DNA from: Achromobacter deleyi
Lineage (GTDB): Bacteria; Pseudomonadota; Gammaproteobacteria; Burkholderiales; Burkholderiaceae_B
NCBI RefSeq assembly: GCF_016127315.1
Contig: NZ_CP065997.1
Coordinates: 3,410,001-3,474,000 of the forward strand
DNA: 64,000 nt
Direction: 5' to 3'
Shown here: positions 45,145 to 53,381 of the stretch, in pieces
Position numbering within the stretch: position 1 is the first letter of the stretch
Layout: each line of letters opens with the position of its first letter
The notes under the pieces: generated by a model
The model's database searches: none
What the model was told of the DNA's origin: nothing
What the model saw: the letters and a program-made list of their open reading frames with translations, nothing else
Program-made: the position numbers and the translations under genes

Positions 45145-45247
45145 TGGGGCGATGGCGAGTATCCGGTGCGGGAAGCATTATCGCCGGTTCGGCGTCCGGG
45201 CGGCCCGCCAGGGCGAGCCGCCGCGCCCGGGTCCCCGTCGGTGGCGC

Positions 45248-46558
45248 CTACTGGATCTGCAAGGTGTACATCGCCTGCCCGCGCACCAGCGTCAGCAGCA
45301 GCGGCTGCCCGGGCGCCGCGCCGCCCAGCAGGCCGCGCAGGTCGGCCAGCCGGCTGACCGGGCGCTGGTTGACGCCGATGATGATGTCGCCGCGCTGCAT
45401 CCGCGCGGCCACCGCGCCGCGCTCGGGATAGGTGGCGCTGACCGCCACGCCGTCGTTGCCCTTCAGGCGCTGCTCGCGGCCGATCTCGCTGAACTCCACG
45501 CCGTTCAGGCGCGCGTCCAGCGAGCCGCCGTGCAGCCGCTCGTTCTTCTCGGGTTCGATCCGCAGCGTCACGTCCGAGCGCTGGCCGCCGCGCGACAGCG
45601 TCAGCCGCACCTGCTTGCCCACCGGCAGCAGGCCCTCGGCGTTGCGCAGCTGGGCGCTGGTGCCGATCGGCTTGCCGTCCAGCGCCAGGATCAGGTCGCG
45701 CGCCTGCACACCCGCCTGTTGCGCCGGCGAGCCGTCCGCCACGCGCGCCACCACCACGCCGCTGGCGTTCGGCGCCATGCCCAGCTGGCGCGCGTTGCGC
45801 GGCGTGACGTCGATGGTGTCCAGCCCCAGGCCGCCGCGCTGCACCTGGCCGTGCTGCAGCAGCTGGCGCATGACCTCGCCCGCCAGGTTGGACGGAATCG
45901 CGAAGCCGATGCCGACGTTGCCGCCCGACGGCGTGTAGATCATGGTGTTGATGCCGACCAGCTCGCCGTTCAGGTTGACCAGCGCGCCGCCCGAGTTGCC
46001 GGGGTTGATGGAGGCGTCGGTCTGGATGAAGTTCTGGTAGCCGGCCGCGCGCAGGCTGGAACGCTCCAGCGCCGACACGATGCCGGACGAGGCCGACTGG
46101 CCCAGGCCGTAGGGGTCGCCGATGGCGACCACGAAATCGCCCACCCGCAGGTCGCTGGAATCGGACAGGGTCAGGGCCTGCAGCTTGTCGGGCGGAATGC
46201 GCAGCACCGCCAGGTCGGTGTCCGGATCGCTGCCGACCACGGTGGCGGTGAAGCTGCGGCCGTCCTGCAGCGACACGCGGATCGAGGCGGCGCCGCGCAC
46301 CACGTGGTGATTGGTCAGGATGTTGCCCTGGGACGCGTCGACGATCACGCCCGAGCCGATGCTCTGGCGCCCAGGCGCGCGGGCCTGGCCGCCTTCGCCC
46401 TGGGCGGAAATGTTGACCACCGCGGGCGTGACGCGCTCCAGCATGGGCGCCAGCGACGGCAGGGGCTGGCCGTCCACGGCCATGGGCAGGGCCGCCTGGG
46501 CGCCGGCGGGAAGGGCGAGCGCGGCGGCGAGCGCCACGGCGGACAGGATGCGGTTCAT
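45248..46558 (-). CDS. DegP/DegQ-type periplasmic serine protease
   Basis: 436 residues. A signal peptide ends near residue 22 (QAALP). The trypsin-like domain has the catalytic triad His85 (LTNHHVV), Asp115 (TDLAVLR) and Ser189 (INPGNSGGAL). Two PDZ domains follow (about 240-330 and 345-430, each with a carboxylate-binding loop such as GVVVARVADGSPA and GAVAARMQRGDI). It degrades or refolds misfolded envelope proteins. It stands alone. It is closer to the short DegQ/MucD forms than to DegP because the LA loop is short. Confidence 0.94.
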   Translation of the reverse strand: MNRILSAVALAAALALPAGAQAALPMAVDGQPLPSLAPMLERVTPAVVNISAQGEGGQARAPGRQSIGSGVIVDASQGNILTNHHVVRGAASIRVSLQDGRSFTATVVGSDPDTDLAVLRIPPDKLQALTLSDSSDLRVGDFVVAIGDPYGLGQSASSGIVSALERSSLRAAGYQNFIQTDASINPGNSGGALVNLNGELVGINTMIYTPSGGNVGIGFAIPSNLAGEVMRQLLQHGQVQRGGLGLDTIDVTPRNARQLGMAPNASGVVVARVADGSPAQQAGVQARDLILALDGKPIGTSAQLRNAEGLLPVGKQVRLTLSRGGQRSDVTLRIEPEKNERLHGGSLDARLNGVEFSEIGREQRLKGNDGVAVSATYPERGAVAARMQRGDIIIGVNQRPVSRLADLRGLLGGAAPGQPLLLTLVRGQAMYTLQIQ

Positions 46559-46631
46559 AAGGGCCTTGGGAAGTCTGCGCGGCAGTATCGCCGCGCCCCG
46601 CGTCGCCCATATGACCGATCAAGCACCTTTC

Positions 46632-46652
46632 CGGCGGCGTGTTCCGCCGCCG
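46632..46652. terminator. hairpin downstream of the gamma-glutamyltransferase gene
   Basis: CGGCGG and CCGCCG arms around a short loop, extended by further pairs, 12-33 bases past the stop of the leftward gene. It has a weak tail, so moderate confidence. Confidence 0.45.
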
Positions 46653-46664
46653 TGCCCGTCTTTC

Positions 46665-48260
46665 CTAGAAGCCGACCGCCTGGCCGTCGCGGCGCGAATC
46701 GGACGCGGCCACGTAGCCACCGTGCGGCAGCCGGCAGATCAGTTGCGCCGAGCCGAATTCCAGGCTGTCGGCCGGCGCCACCGCCACGTTGTGGCCGCGT
46801 TGGCGCAGCGTGTCGACCACGTCGGCGGGCAGGTGCGATTCGACGTTGACCACCGGGCCTTTCTCCACCCGGAAGCGCGGCGCATCGCTCATGGCCTGCG
46901 GATTCTGGCCGAAGGCCGCCAGGCGCGTGACCATCTGCAGGTGGCCTTGCGCCTGCATCGAGCCGCCCATCACGCCGAACGACATGACCGGCTCGCCGCC
47001 GCGGGTGATGAAAGCGGGGATGATGGTGTGCATCGGCTTCTTGCGCGGGCCGACCTGATTGGCGTGGCCGGGCGTCAGCACGAAGTTCAGGCCGCGGTTG
47101 TGCAGGCTGATGCCGGTGCCCGGCACCACCACGCCGGAACCGAAGCCGTGGTAGTTGGACTGGATGAACGACACCATGGTGCCGGCCGCGTCGGCGGCGG
47201 TCAGGTAGACCGTGCCGCCGGTGGCGGGCGTGCCGGCCACCGGCACGGCGGCGCGGTCCATCGAGATCAGGCGCGCGCGCTCGGCCAGGTAGGCCGGGTC
47301 GAGCAGGGCGCGGGCGTCGGTGCGCATGTGGCGCGGGTCGGCCACGTGCTGGTGCAGGTCGGCGAAGGCCAGTTTCATGGCCTCGATGCTGACGTGGTAG
47401 TAATCGGCGCTGTCGCGGCCCATCGATTCCAGGTCGAACTGTTCCAGCATGCCCAGCGCCATCAGCGCCGAGATGCCCTGGCCGCTGGGCGGGATTTCAT
47501 GCAGCTGGTAGCCGCGGAACGATTGCGAGATCGGCTCGACCCATTCAGGGCGGTGCTGGTCCAGGTCGTCCGCGGTCAGCGCGCCGCCGCTGCGGGCGGC
47601 GAAGTCGGCGATCTTGTTGGCCAGCGCGCCGCGGTAGAAGCTGTCGCCGCCGCTTTCGGCGATGTCGCGCAAGGTGCGCGCCTGGTCCGGAAAACGCCAC
47701 CATTCACCCGCCTGCGGCGCCCGGCCCTGCGGCAGGAAGGCCTCGGCGAAGCCTGGCTCCTGCGCCAGCTTGGGCATCTGCGTGGCCCATTGGCGGGCGA
47801 TGGTGGGGCTGACCGCGAAGCCGTGCTCGGCGTAGGCGATGGCCGGCTCGAACAACTGCGCGAACGGCAGCTTGCCGAAGCGGTCGGACAGCGCCTTCCA
47901 GCCCGCCACCTGGCCAGGCACGGTGACCGTGCCCCAGCCGGTGGCCGGCATCGCCTCGCGGCCGGCGAAGTAGTCCGGCGTCCACGCCGCCGGCGAGCAG
48001 CCGCTGGAGTTCAGGCCATGCAGTTTTCCTTCGTGCCAGACCAGCGCGAACATGTCGCCGCCGATGCCGTTCATCACGGGCTCGACCACGGTCAGCGCGA
48101 TGGCGGTGGCGATGGCGCTGTCCACGGCATTGCCGCCGGCCAGCAGCATGCGCAGCCCGGCCTGCGCCGCCAGCGGCTGGCTGGTCGCGACCGCGTTGGC
48201 GGCCAGCACCGGCATTTTTCGGGAAGCGTACGGAAAAGACCAATCGAAGGAAGAAGACAT
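46665..48260 (-). CDS. gamma-glutamyltransferase family protein
   Basis: 531 residues, Ntn-hydrolase that cleaves itself and transfers or hydrolyses gamma-glutamyl groups. Family features are VATSQPLAAQAGLRMLLAGGNAVDSAIATA at the start of the large subunit (given here only as its central part, MLLAGGNAVDSA), IPPSGQGIS and the proposed autocatalytic Thr in TGGTVYLTAADAAG. FGVMGGSMQAQGHLQ lies in the small subunit. It lacks a signal peptide, so it would be cytoplasmic, as in the YwrD-like branch. It is 26 bases after a Bug-type binding protein gene on the same strand. Confidence 0.9.
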   Translation of the reverse strand: MSSSFDWSFPYASRKMPVLAANAVATSQPLAAQAGLRMLLAGGNAVDSAIATAIALTVVEPVMNGIGGDMFALVWHEGKLHGLNSSGCSPAAWTPDYFAGREAMPATGWGTVTVPGQVAGWKALSDRFGKLPFAQLFEPAIAYAEHGFAVSPTIARQWATQMPKLAQEPGFAEAFLPQGRAPQAGEWWRFPDQARTLRDIAESGGDSFYRGALANKIADFAARSGGALTADDLDQHRPEWVEPISQSFRGYQLHEIPPSGQGISALMALGMLEQFDLESMGRDSADYYHVSIEAMKLAFADLHQHVADPRHMRTDARALLDPAYLAERARLISMDRAAVPVAGTPATGGTVYLTAADAAGTMVSFIQSNYHGFGSGVVVPGTGISLHNRGLNFVLTPGHANQVGPRKKPMHTIIPAFITRGGEPVMSFGVMGGSMQAQGHLQMVTRLAAFGQNPQAMSDAPRFRVEKGPVVNVESHLPADVVDTLRQRGHNVAVAPADSLEFGSAQLICRLPHGGYVAASDSRRDGQAVGF

Positions 48261-48286
48261 GGTGGCGTGGAAGGTGTCGAAGGAAA

Positions 48287-49261
48287 TTACTGCGGAGTGA
48301 TGCCGGCCTGGTCGATCAGCTGCTTGGTGCGCGGGATCTCGGCCTTGATGAAGGCGGCGAATTCCTCGCGGCTGCCGCCACGCGGCTCGGCGCCGGCCTC
48401 GGCCAGCTTACCGCGCAACGCGGGATCCGCAAGCACCTTGTTGACGGCGCGGTTGAGCTTGTCCAGGATCGGCGCGGGCGTGCCTTCCGGCGCCACCAGG
48501 CCGTACCACGGCGCGATGTCGTAGCCGGCGTAGCCCTGCTCGGCGATGGTGGGAATGTCCGGCGCCAGCGCCGAGCGCTGCGAATTGGACATGCCCAGCG
48601 CCAGCAGCGCGCCGCTCTTGACCTGCGGCAGGCCGGTCATGATGGTGTCGAAGTACATCGACACCTGGCCGCTCAGCAGCGCCGGAATGGCTTCGCCGGC
48701 GCCCTTGTAGGGCACGTGCAGGATGTCGATGCCGGCCACCGACTTGAGCATTTCGCCCGCCATGTGCGAGGTGGTGCCGGTGCCGAACGAGGCGTAGGTC
48801 AGCTTGCCCGGATTGGCGCGGGCGTAGGCGATCATCTCGGGCAGCGTCTTGAACGGCTGCTGCGGATTGGCCAGCAGGATGTTGGGCGTGTAGGCCACCA
48901 TCGACACCAGCGCGAACGCGTCCGGGTCATAGGCCAGGCGTTTCTGCAGGAAGCGGTTGGTGACGATAGCGGCCGGGCCGCCCATCAGCAGCGTGTAGCC
49001 GTCGGGCGCCGAGCGCGCCACCGAGGCGCTGCCGATCGCGGCGGCGGCGCCGGGGCGGGCTTCCACCACGAACGGCTGGCCCAGTTCGGTCGACAGCGCC
49101 GCGCCCAGCTGGCGCGAGATCAGGTCGGTGGCCGAGCCGGCCTGGAACGGCACCACGATGCGCACCGGATGCTGCGGCCAGTCGGTGGCCTGGGCGCCGG
49201 CTTGCGCGGCGAAGGCCAGGGCGGCGACGCCGGCCAGGGCGCGGATGAGACGGAAAGGCAT
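48287..49261 (-). CDS. Bug-family (TctC-like) periplasmic substrate-binding protein
   Basis: 324 residues from the ATG at 49261. The signal peptide (FRLIRALAGVAALAFAAQAGAQ) is followed by DWPQHPVRIVVPFQAGSATD, the classic Bug start, then YTLLMGGPAAIVTN and the hallmark ASFGTGTTSHMAGEML with DILHVPYKGAGEAIPALLSGQV. Most Bug proteins have no dedicated TctAB transporter; none is encoded here. Its partner is the gamma-glutamyltransferase gene directly downstream, so the ligand may be a gamma-glutamyl compound. A GntR gene is divergent. Confidence 0.93.
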   Translation of the reverse strand: MPFRLIRALAGVAALAFAAQAGAQATDWPQHPVRIVVPFQAGSATDLISRQLGAALSTELGQPFVVEARPGAAAAIGSASVARSAPDGYTLLMGGPAAIVTNRFLQKRLAYDPDAFALVSMVAYTPNILLANPQQPFKTLPEMIAYARANPGKLTYASFGTGTTSHMAGEMLKSVAGIDILHVPYKGAGEAIPALLSGQVSMYFDTIMTGLPQVKSGALLALGMSNSQRSALAPDIPTIAEQGYAGYDIAPWYGLVAPEGTPAPILDKLNRAVNKVLADPALRGKLAEAGAEPRGGSREEFAAFIKAEIPRTKQLIDQAGITPQ

Positions 49262-49417
49262 GGATTCCCCTTGAATGCGTAATGTCGACGCGTGGCGTCG
49301 GTAAGGCAATGGCGCCGGGCGGGTCTGCTGCCCCTTGCTCTGCCGGCGGACGCACCCGGCCGGCACGCCAGGAGCAGATTTGACGCGAGCGCCGCCGCGC
49401 CGGCCATTGGTGTTTGC

Positions 49418-49468
49418 ATCCATGGATTACTGGATCCAATTTGTGTTATTTTTGCGTTTATCTATCAT
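49418..49468 (+). promoter_or_regulatory. candidate promoter and operator of the GntR gene
   Basis: TTGTGT (49441-49446), 16 bases, TATCAT (49463-49468) makes a plausible sigma-70 promoter 27 bases before the GntR ATG. Immediately upstream are two adjacent palindromes, ATCCATGGAT (49418-49427) and TGGATCCA (49431-49438), a likely operator for the FCD-type regulator that would also control the divergent Bug/gamma-glutamyltransferase operon. Confidence 0.6.
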
Positions 49469-49495
49469 GGCGGCTTTGAAAACCCGGGGACGAGG

Positions 49496-50152
49496 ATGCT
49501 GCAGTACCAGAAGACAGCCGTCAGCGCCGAAGAAGAGGCCTACCAGTACCTGCAGCGCGAAATCCGGCTGGGCAACTACCCGCCGGGCCATCGCCTGGTG
49601 CCCGAGGTCATCGCCAGCGAGATCGGCACCAGCCGCATGCCGGTGCGCGGCGCGCTGCGCCGGCTCGCCTCCGAGGGCCTGGTCGAGATCCGCGCCAACC
49701 GCGGCGCCGTGGTGCGCGGCCTGAACCAGCAGGAAATGCGCGAAGTCTTCGAAATGCGCTCGGTGCTGGAAGGGCTGGCCATGCGCAATGCCGTGCGCAA
49801 CATGAGCGCCGAGCACATCCGCCGCCTGGCCAACATGCTGGACCAGCTCGAGCAGGGCACGGGCGACTACCTGGACTGGACCAGCGCCCACCGCGACTTC
49901 CACGAATACCTTTGCAGCTTCTGTCAGCAGCCGCGCCTGTTGCGGCAGATCTCCGAACTGCATTCCGTGGTCGAGCCCTACATGCGCCTGTGGGCGGCCC
50001 AGCCGGGGCGCGTGCTGCGCGTGCGCGAATCGCACCAGGAACTGATCGACGCGCTGCTCACAGGCGACCCCGACCGCTGCGAGGCGGCGATGCGCCAGCA
50101 CGTGCTGAACACGGTGCCGGCGTTACAGGCTTTCCTGCGGCAGCCCGACTGA
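49496..50152 (+). CDS. GntR-family regulator (FadR/FCD subfamily)
   Basis: 218 residues from the ATG at 49496. The winged-helix domain at about 12-75 has YQYLQREIRLGNYPPGHRL and SRMPVRGALRRLASEGLV. An FCD effector domain follows (about 85-210), with the Asp/His metal-ligand pattern in SAHRDFHEYLCSF and SHQELIDALL. It is divergent from the Bug/gamma-glutamyltransferase operon and probably represses it until a carboxylate or amino acid ligand binds. The 234-base gap between them holds the promoter and palindromes listed separately. Confidence 0.9.
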   Translation: MLQYQKTAVSAEEEAYQYLQREIRLGNYPPGHRLVPEVIASEIGTSRMPVRGALRRLASEGLVEIRANRGAVVRGLNQQEMREVFEMRSVLEGLAMRNAVRNMSAEHIRRLANMLDQLEQGTGDYLDWTSAHRDFHEYLCSFCQQPRLLRQISELHSVVEPYMRLWAAQPGRVLRVRESHQELIDALLTGDPDRCEAAMRQHVLNTVPALQAFLRQPD

Positions 50153-50178
50153 AGCCTGCCCGCCCCGCGCGGCGCCGC

Positions 50179-51060
50179 TCAGGTCTTGCCCAGCGCCGGC
50201 TTGGCGCGGCGCTTGAACTTCACTTCGCTGGCCAGGACGCCCGCCACGATCAACGCCGCGCCTACCAGCGCCAGCCCCGGCAGGCGTTCACCGGCCAGCC
50301 GGCCGACGATGCCGCCCCACACCGGTTCGCCGGCATAGATTACCGTGGCGCGGGTCGGCGACACCGACTTCTGCGCCCAGTTCATGGTCAGCTGGATCAC
50401 CGCGCTGGCCAGGCCCAGGCCGATGGCGCCGCCCGCCCACAGCCATGAGAACGCCGGCACCGGCTCGCCCAGCACCGGCATCAGCGCGAACGACACCAGC
50501 CCTGCCGTCAGCAGTTGCACCGCCGTGACGCGGCGGCTGTCCACCGAGCTGGCGAAATGGCCGATCAGGATGATCTCGGCGGCAATCGCCACCGCGCCGG
50601 CCAGCGTGGCGATCTCGCCGGGGCTGAAATGCAGCGCGCCCGCTTCAGGCCCGGCCAGCAGCACCAGCCCCGTGAACGCCAGCCCCACGCCGACCCAGCT
50701 CATCAGGCCGGGCGGACGCTTGAGCACCGCCCACTGCAACAGCGGCACGATCGGCACGTACAACGCGGTGATGAAGGCCGACTGGCTGCTGGTGATGGTG
50801 CGCAGGCCATGGGTCTGCAGGTAGTACCCCAGGAACAGCGCGCAGCCGATCGCCACGCCCGCGCCCGTCTCGCGTCGCGTCAGCCCGGCCATGTGTCGCC
50901 GGAACAGCAGCATCGACACGGCGCCGGCGATGGTGAAGCGCACCCCCACGAAGAACAGCGGTCCGCTATGCTGCATGGCGATATGGATAATGAGGAAGGT
51001 GCTTCCCCACAGCATGGTGACCAGCACCAGGGCGATTTCCTGGCGCGACAAAGCAAACAT
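50179..51060 (-). CDS. DMT-superfamily (EamA) exporter
   Basis: 293 residues from the ATG at 51060; a GTG at 51087 would add nine residues. Ten membrane segments form two EamA repeats, with LVTMLWGSTFLIIHIAM at the start and ATVIYAGEPVWGGIVGRLAGE in the second. Such proteins export amino acids or other metabolites, or provide resistance. It is divergent from an XRE-cupin regulator 50 bases away, which probably controls it. It converges on the GntR gene. Confidence 0.9.
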   Translation of the reverse strand: MFALSRQEIALVLVTMLWGSTFLIIHIAMQHSGPLFFVGVRFTIAGAVSMLLFRRHMAGLTRRETGAGVAIGCALFLGYYLQTHGLRTITSSQSAFITALYVPIVPLLQWAVLKRPPGLMSWVGVGLAFTGLVLLAGPEAGALHFSPGEIATLAGAVAIAAEIILIGHFASSVDSRRVTAVQLLTAGLVSFALMPVLGEPVPAFSWLWAGGAIGLGLASAVIQLTMNWAQKSVSPTRATVIYAGEPVWGGIVGRLAGERLPGLALVGAALIVAGVLASEVKFKRRAKPALGKT

Positions 51061-51110
51061 CGATTCGGGTTTCACGGCGGACTTCACGGCGGATTTCAGG
51101 TGTCACTAAT
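51061..51110. promoter_or_regulatory. short divergent region with a 12-bp tandem repeat
   Basis: TTCACGGCGGAC (51071-51082) is followed directly by TTCACGGCGGAT (51083-51094), a possible double operator for the XRE-cupin regulator. A leftward -10-like TATATT (complement of 51117-51122) lies just inside the regulator gene, so the two promoters probably overlap. Confidence 0.45.
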
Positions 51111-51680
51111 TTGAGCAATATACTGCACATTACCAATTCCGACAGCGATGTCCTCACGCACGTCGGGGCCAATCTCAAACGCCACCGCAAATTGGCCGGC
51201 CTGAGCCAGGCCGCGCTGGCCGAGGCCTCGGGCATCAGCCGCCGCATGATCGCCGGCCTGGAGGCGGGCGGGGCCAACATCAGCCTGTCCAGCCTCGACA
51301 AGCTGGCGCAGGCGCTGGGCGTGGGATTCGTGGACCTGGTGAGCGATCCGGCGCGCGAGCGGCGGCGGATCGAGGCGCGCGCCTGGCGCGGCAAGCGGCC
51401 GGGCAGCCAGGCCGTGCTGCTGGGCGCGGCGCCGGCCAGCTGCGAGGCGCAGCTGTGGATCTGGTCGCTCGGGCCGGGCGAGACCTACGTGGCCGAGCCG
51501 GACCCAGAGGGCTGGCACGAGATGGTCTACGTCATCGAGGGCACGCTGCGGCTGGACCTGTCGGGCCAGGTGCAGCAGGTGCAGGCCAATGATTTCGCCA
51601 TCTACAGCAGCGCGCAGCCGTATGCCTATGGCAACGATGCCGACGCGCCGCTGCGCTTCGTGCGCAATGTGCTGCGCTAG
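51111..51680 (+). CDS. XRE-family regulator with cupin domain
   Basis: 189 residues starting at TTG 51111, the only start before the DNA-binding domain; an upstream in-frame stop is three bases away. The helix-turn-helix is at about 18-75 (LKRHRKLAGLSQAALAEASGIS then RRMIAGLEAGGANISL). A cupin_2 domain is at about 115-185 (WHEMVYVIEGTLRLDLSG). It probably represses the divergent DMT exporter gene and itself. Expression from a TTG start with little leader would keep its level low. Confidence 0.87.
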   Translation: MSNILHITNSDSDVLTHVGANLKRHRKLAGLSQAALAEASGISRRMIAGLEAGGANISLSSLDKLAQALGVGFVDLVSDPARERRRIEARAWRGKRPGSQAVLLGAAPASCEAQLWIWSLGPGETYVAEPDPEGWHEMVYVIEGTLRLDLSGQVQQVQANDFAIYSSAQPYAYGNDADAPLRFVRNVLR

Positions 51681-51786
51681 GACCGCGCCGGCCGCGCCGG
51701 CTTCGGCTTGGCGCGCCAGCAGCGTCGGTTTGCCGCAACGGCCCGAATTTTCCCGCGCCACGACCACCGGTCGGTCGGCTAGAATC

Positions 51787-51805
51787 GAGAATAATATTCA
51801 TTCCT
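51787..51805. promoter_or_regulatory. candidate Fur box of the fecI-like gene
   Basis: AATAATATTCATT (51790-51802) matches the core of the Fur consensus AATGATAATCATT at 11 of 13 positions and lies 38 bases before the sigma-factor ATG in an otherwise GC-rich context. Iron-repressed expression of the locus is therefore likely. Confidence 0.65.
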
Positions 51806-51840
51806 AGGCCGCTCGGTTGCATGGGCGTCAAGTGCATCCC

Positions 51841-52344
51841 ATGTCCGATCAGGCTCCCGCTCCCACCCTCGAAGCGCTGTATTGCGATCACCATTCCTGG
51901 CTGGTCGGCATGTTGCGCCGCAAGCTCGGCAACGGCGACAGCGCCGCCGACCTGGCCCAGGACACCTTCCTGCGAGTGCTCGCCAACCGCAACGTCGATG
52001 CGATCCTGCGCCCGCGCGAGTATCTCGCCACCATCGCCCGCGGCCTGGTCACCGACGCCTACCGCCGCCAGGCCATCGAGCGCGCCTACCTCGAAACCCT
52101 GGCGGTGCGCCCCGAGCCGGTCGCCATTTCGCCCGAGACCCGCGCCATCCTGCTGGAAACCGTGCTGGCCATCGACCGCATGCTGGACCAGCTGGGCCCG
52201 CGCACCCGCGAGATCTTCCTGCTGGCGCAGTTCGAGGAGTTGACCTACGCGCAAGTCGGCGCGCGCCTGGGCGTCTCCCTCACCACCGTCAAGAAACACA
52301 TGGTGCGCGCGCTGACGCAATGCCTGCTGCTGGCCGCCGACTGA
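51841..52344 (+). CDS. ECF sigma factor, FecI type
   Basis: 167 residues from the ATG at 51841. Region 2 contains CDHHSWLVGMLRRKLGNGDSAADLAQDTF then LRVLANR, and region 4 contains LGPRTREIFLLAQFEELTYAQ then VGARLGVSLTTVKKHMVRAL, the FecI-family signatures. It directs RNA polymerase to iron-siderophore uptake genes when the receptor is occupied. A Fur-like box lies upstream. The stop overlaps the fecR-like ATG (TGATG). Confidence 0.92.
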   Translation: MSDQAPAPTLEALYCDHHSWLVGMLRRKLGNGDSAADLAQDTFLRVLANRNVDAILRPREYLATIARGLVTDAYRRQAIERAYLETLAVRPEPVAISPETRAILLETVLAIDRMLDQLGPRTREIFLLAQFEELTYAQVGARLGVSLTTVKKHMVRALTQCLLLAAD

Positions 52345-53285
52345 TGGCGCCCGGTCCCGAACTGCTCGAAGCGGCCGCGCACTGGTACGTGGCCTTGCGC
52401 GATGCCGACGCCGACGACCCGGCGCGCGCCGCTTGGCGCCGCTGGCTGGACGCCGACGCGCGCCACCGCCAGGCCTGGGCGCGGATGCTGGCCTTACAGG
52501 AACGGCTGGGCAGCGTGCCCGGCGACCTGCTGTTGCCGACGCTGCGCGGCGCCCGCCAGCAGCAGCGCCGCCGCTTGCTGGCGCTGGCCCTGCTGGCCGG
52601 GGGCGGGGCCTCCTTCGGCTGGTATGCCGCGCCGCCCTGGCGCGTCCTGTCCGCCGGATTGCGCACCGCCACCGGCGAGCGCCGTACCGTCACGCTGCCG
52701 GACGGCGGCACCCTGTACCTGAACACGGCGTCCGCCGTCGATATCGACTACGGCCCCGAGCGTCGCGTGCTGCGCCTGCACCAGGGCGAAGTGCTGGTGC
52801 AGACCGCGCCCGACCCCGCCGGCCAGCGGCCGTTCGAGGTATGGACCGTGGACGGCAGCGCGCGGGCGCTGGGCACCCGCTACGCCGTGCGGCGCGAGCC
52901 CGCCGGCACCCGCGTTGCCGTGTTCCAGGACGCCGTGCTGCTGCGGCCCGCCGATCCGGCGGCGCCGTCGCTGCGGCTGGCGGCCGGCCAGCAGAGCCTG
53001 CTGACCGCGCGCGCCGCCGCCGCGCCCGAGCCCGTGATCGCGGGCCAGGCGGACTGGGTCGAGGGCAGGCTGGTCGCCATCGACCAGCCGCTGGGCGACT
53101 TCATTGCCGAGCTGGCGCGCTATCGCCAGGGCAGCCTGAGCTGCGATCCGGCGGTGGCGCACCTGCGGCTGTCGGGCGCATTCCGCCTGGCCGACACGGA
53201 CGCGGCGCTCGAGAACGTGGCCGCATCGCTGCCCGTGGCCCTGCGATACCGCACCCGCTACTGGGTTCGGGTCGTGCCGCGCTGA
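52344..53285 (+). CDS. FecR-family anti-sigma/signal transducer
   Basis: 313 residues. The N-terminal cytoplasmic DUF4880 region (AAAHWYVALRDADADDPARAAWRRWL) binds the sigma factor. A single membrane segment (about 78-96, LLALALLAGGGASFGWYAA) leads to the periplasmic FecR domain (RTVTLPDGGTLYLNTASAVDIDY, HQGEVLVQT and VWTVDGSARALGTRYAVRR) that contacts the receptor's signalling domain. It is translated with the sigma factor and followed by the receptor gene after 96 bases. Confidence 0.92.
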   Translation: MAPGPELLEAAAHWYVALRDADADDPARAAWRRWLDADARHRQAWARMLALQERLGSVPGDLLLPTLRGARQQQRRRLLALALLAGGGASFGWYAAPPWRVLSAGLRTATGERRTVTLPDGGTLYLNTASAVDIDYGPERRVLRLHQGEVLVQTAPDPAGQRPFEVWTVDGSARALGTRYAVRREPAGTRVAVFQDAVLLRPADPAAPSLRLAAGQQSLLTARAAAAPEPVIAGQADWVEGRLVAIDQPLGDFIAELARYRQGSLSCDPAVAHLRLSGAFRLADTDAALENVAASLPVALRYRTRYWVRVVPR

Positions 53286-53381
53286 TTTTTTTTCTTCCCC
53301 GGGGTTGCTCTTTTTCATTCTCATCCGGCCTACCAGACAGGACCGCCTGGAGATGACCGGGCGGTGTCCCGTGTCCCGTCC

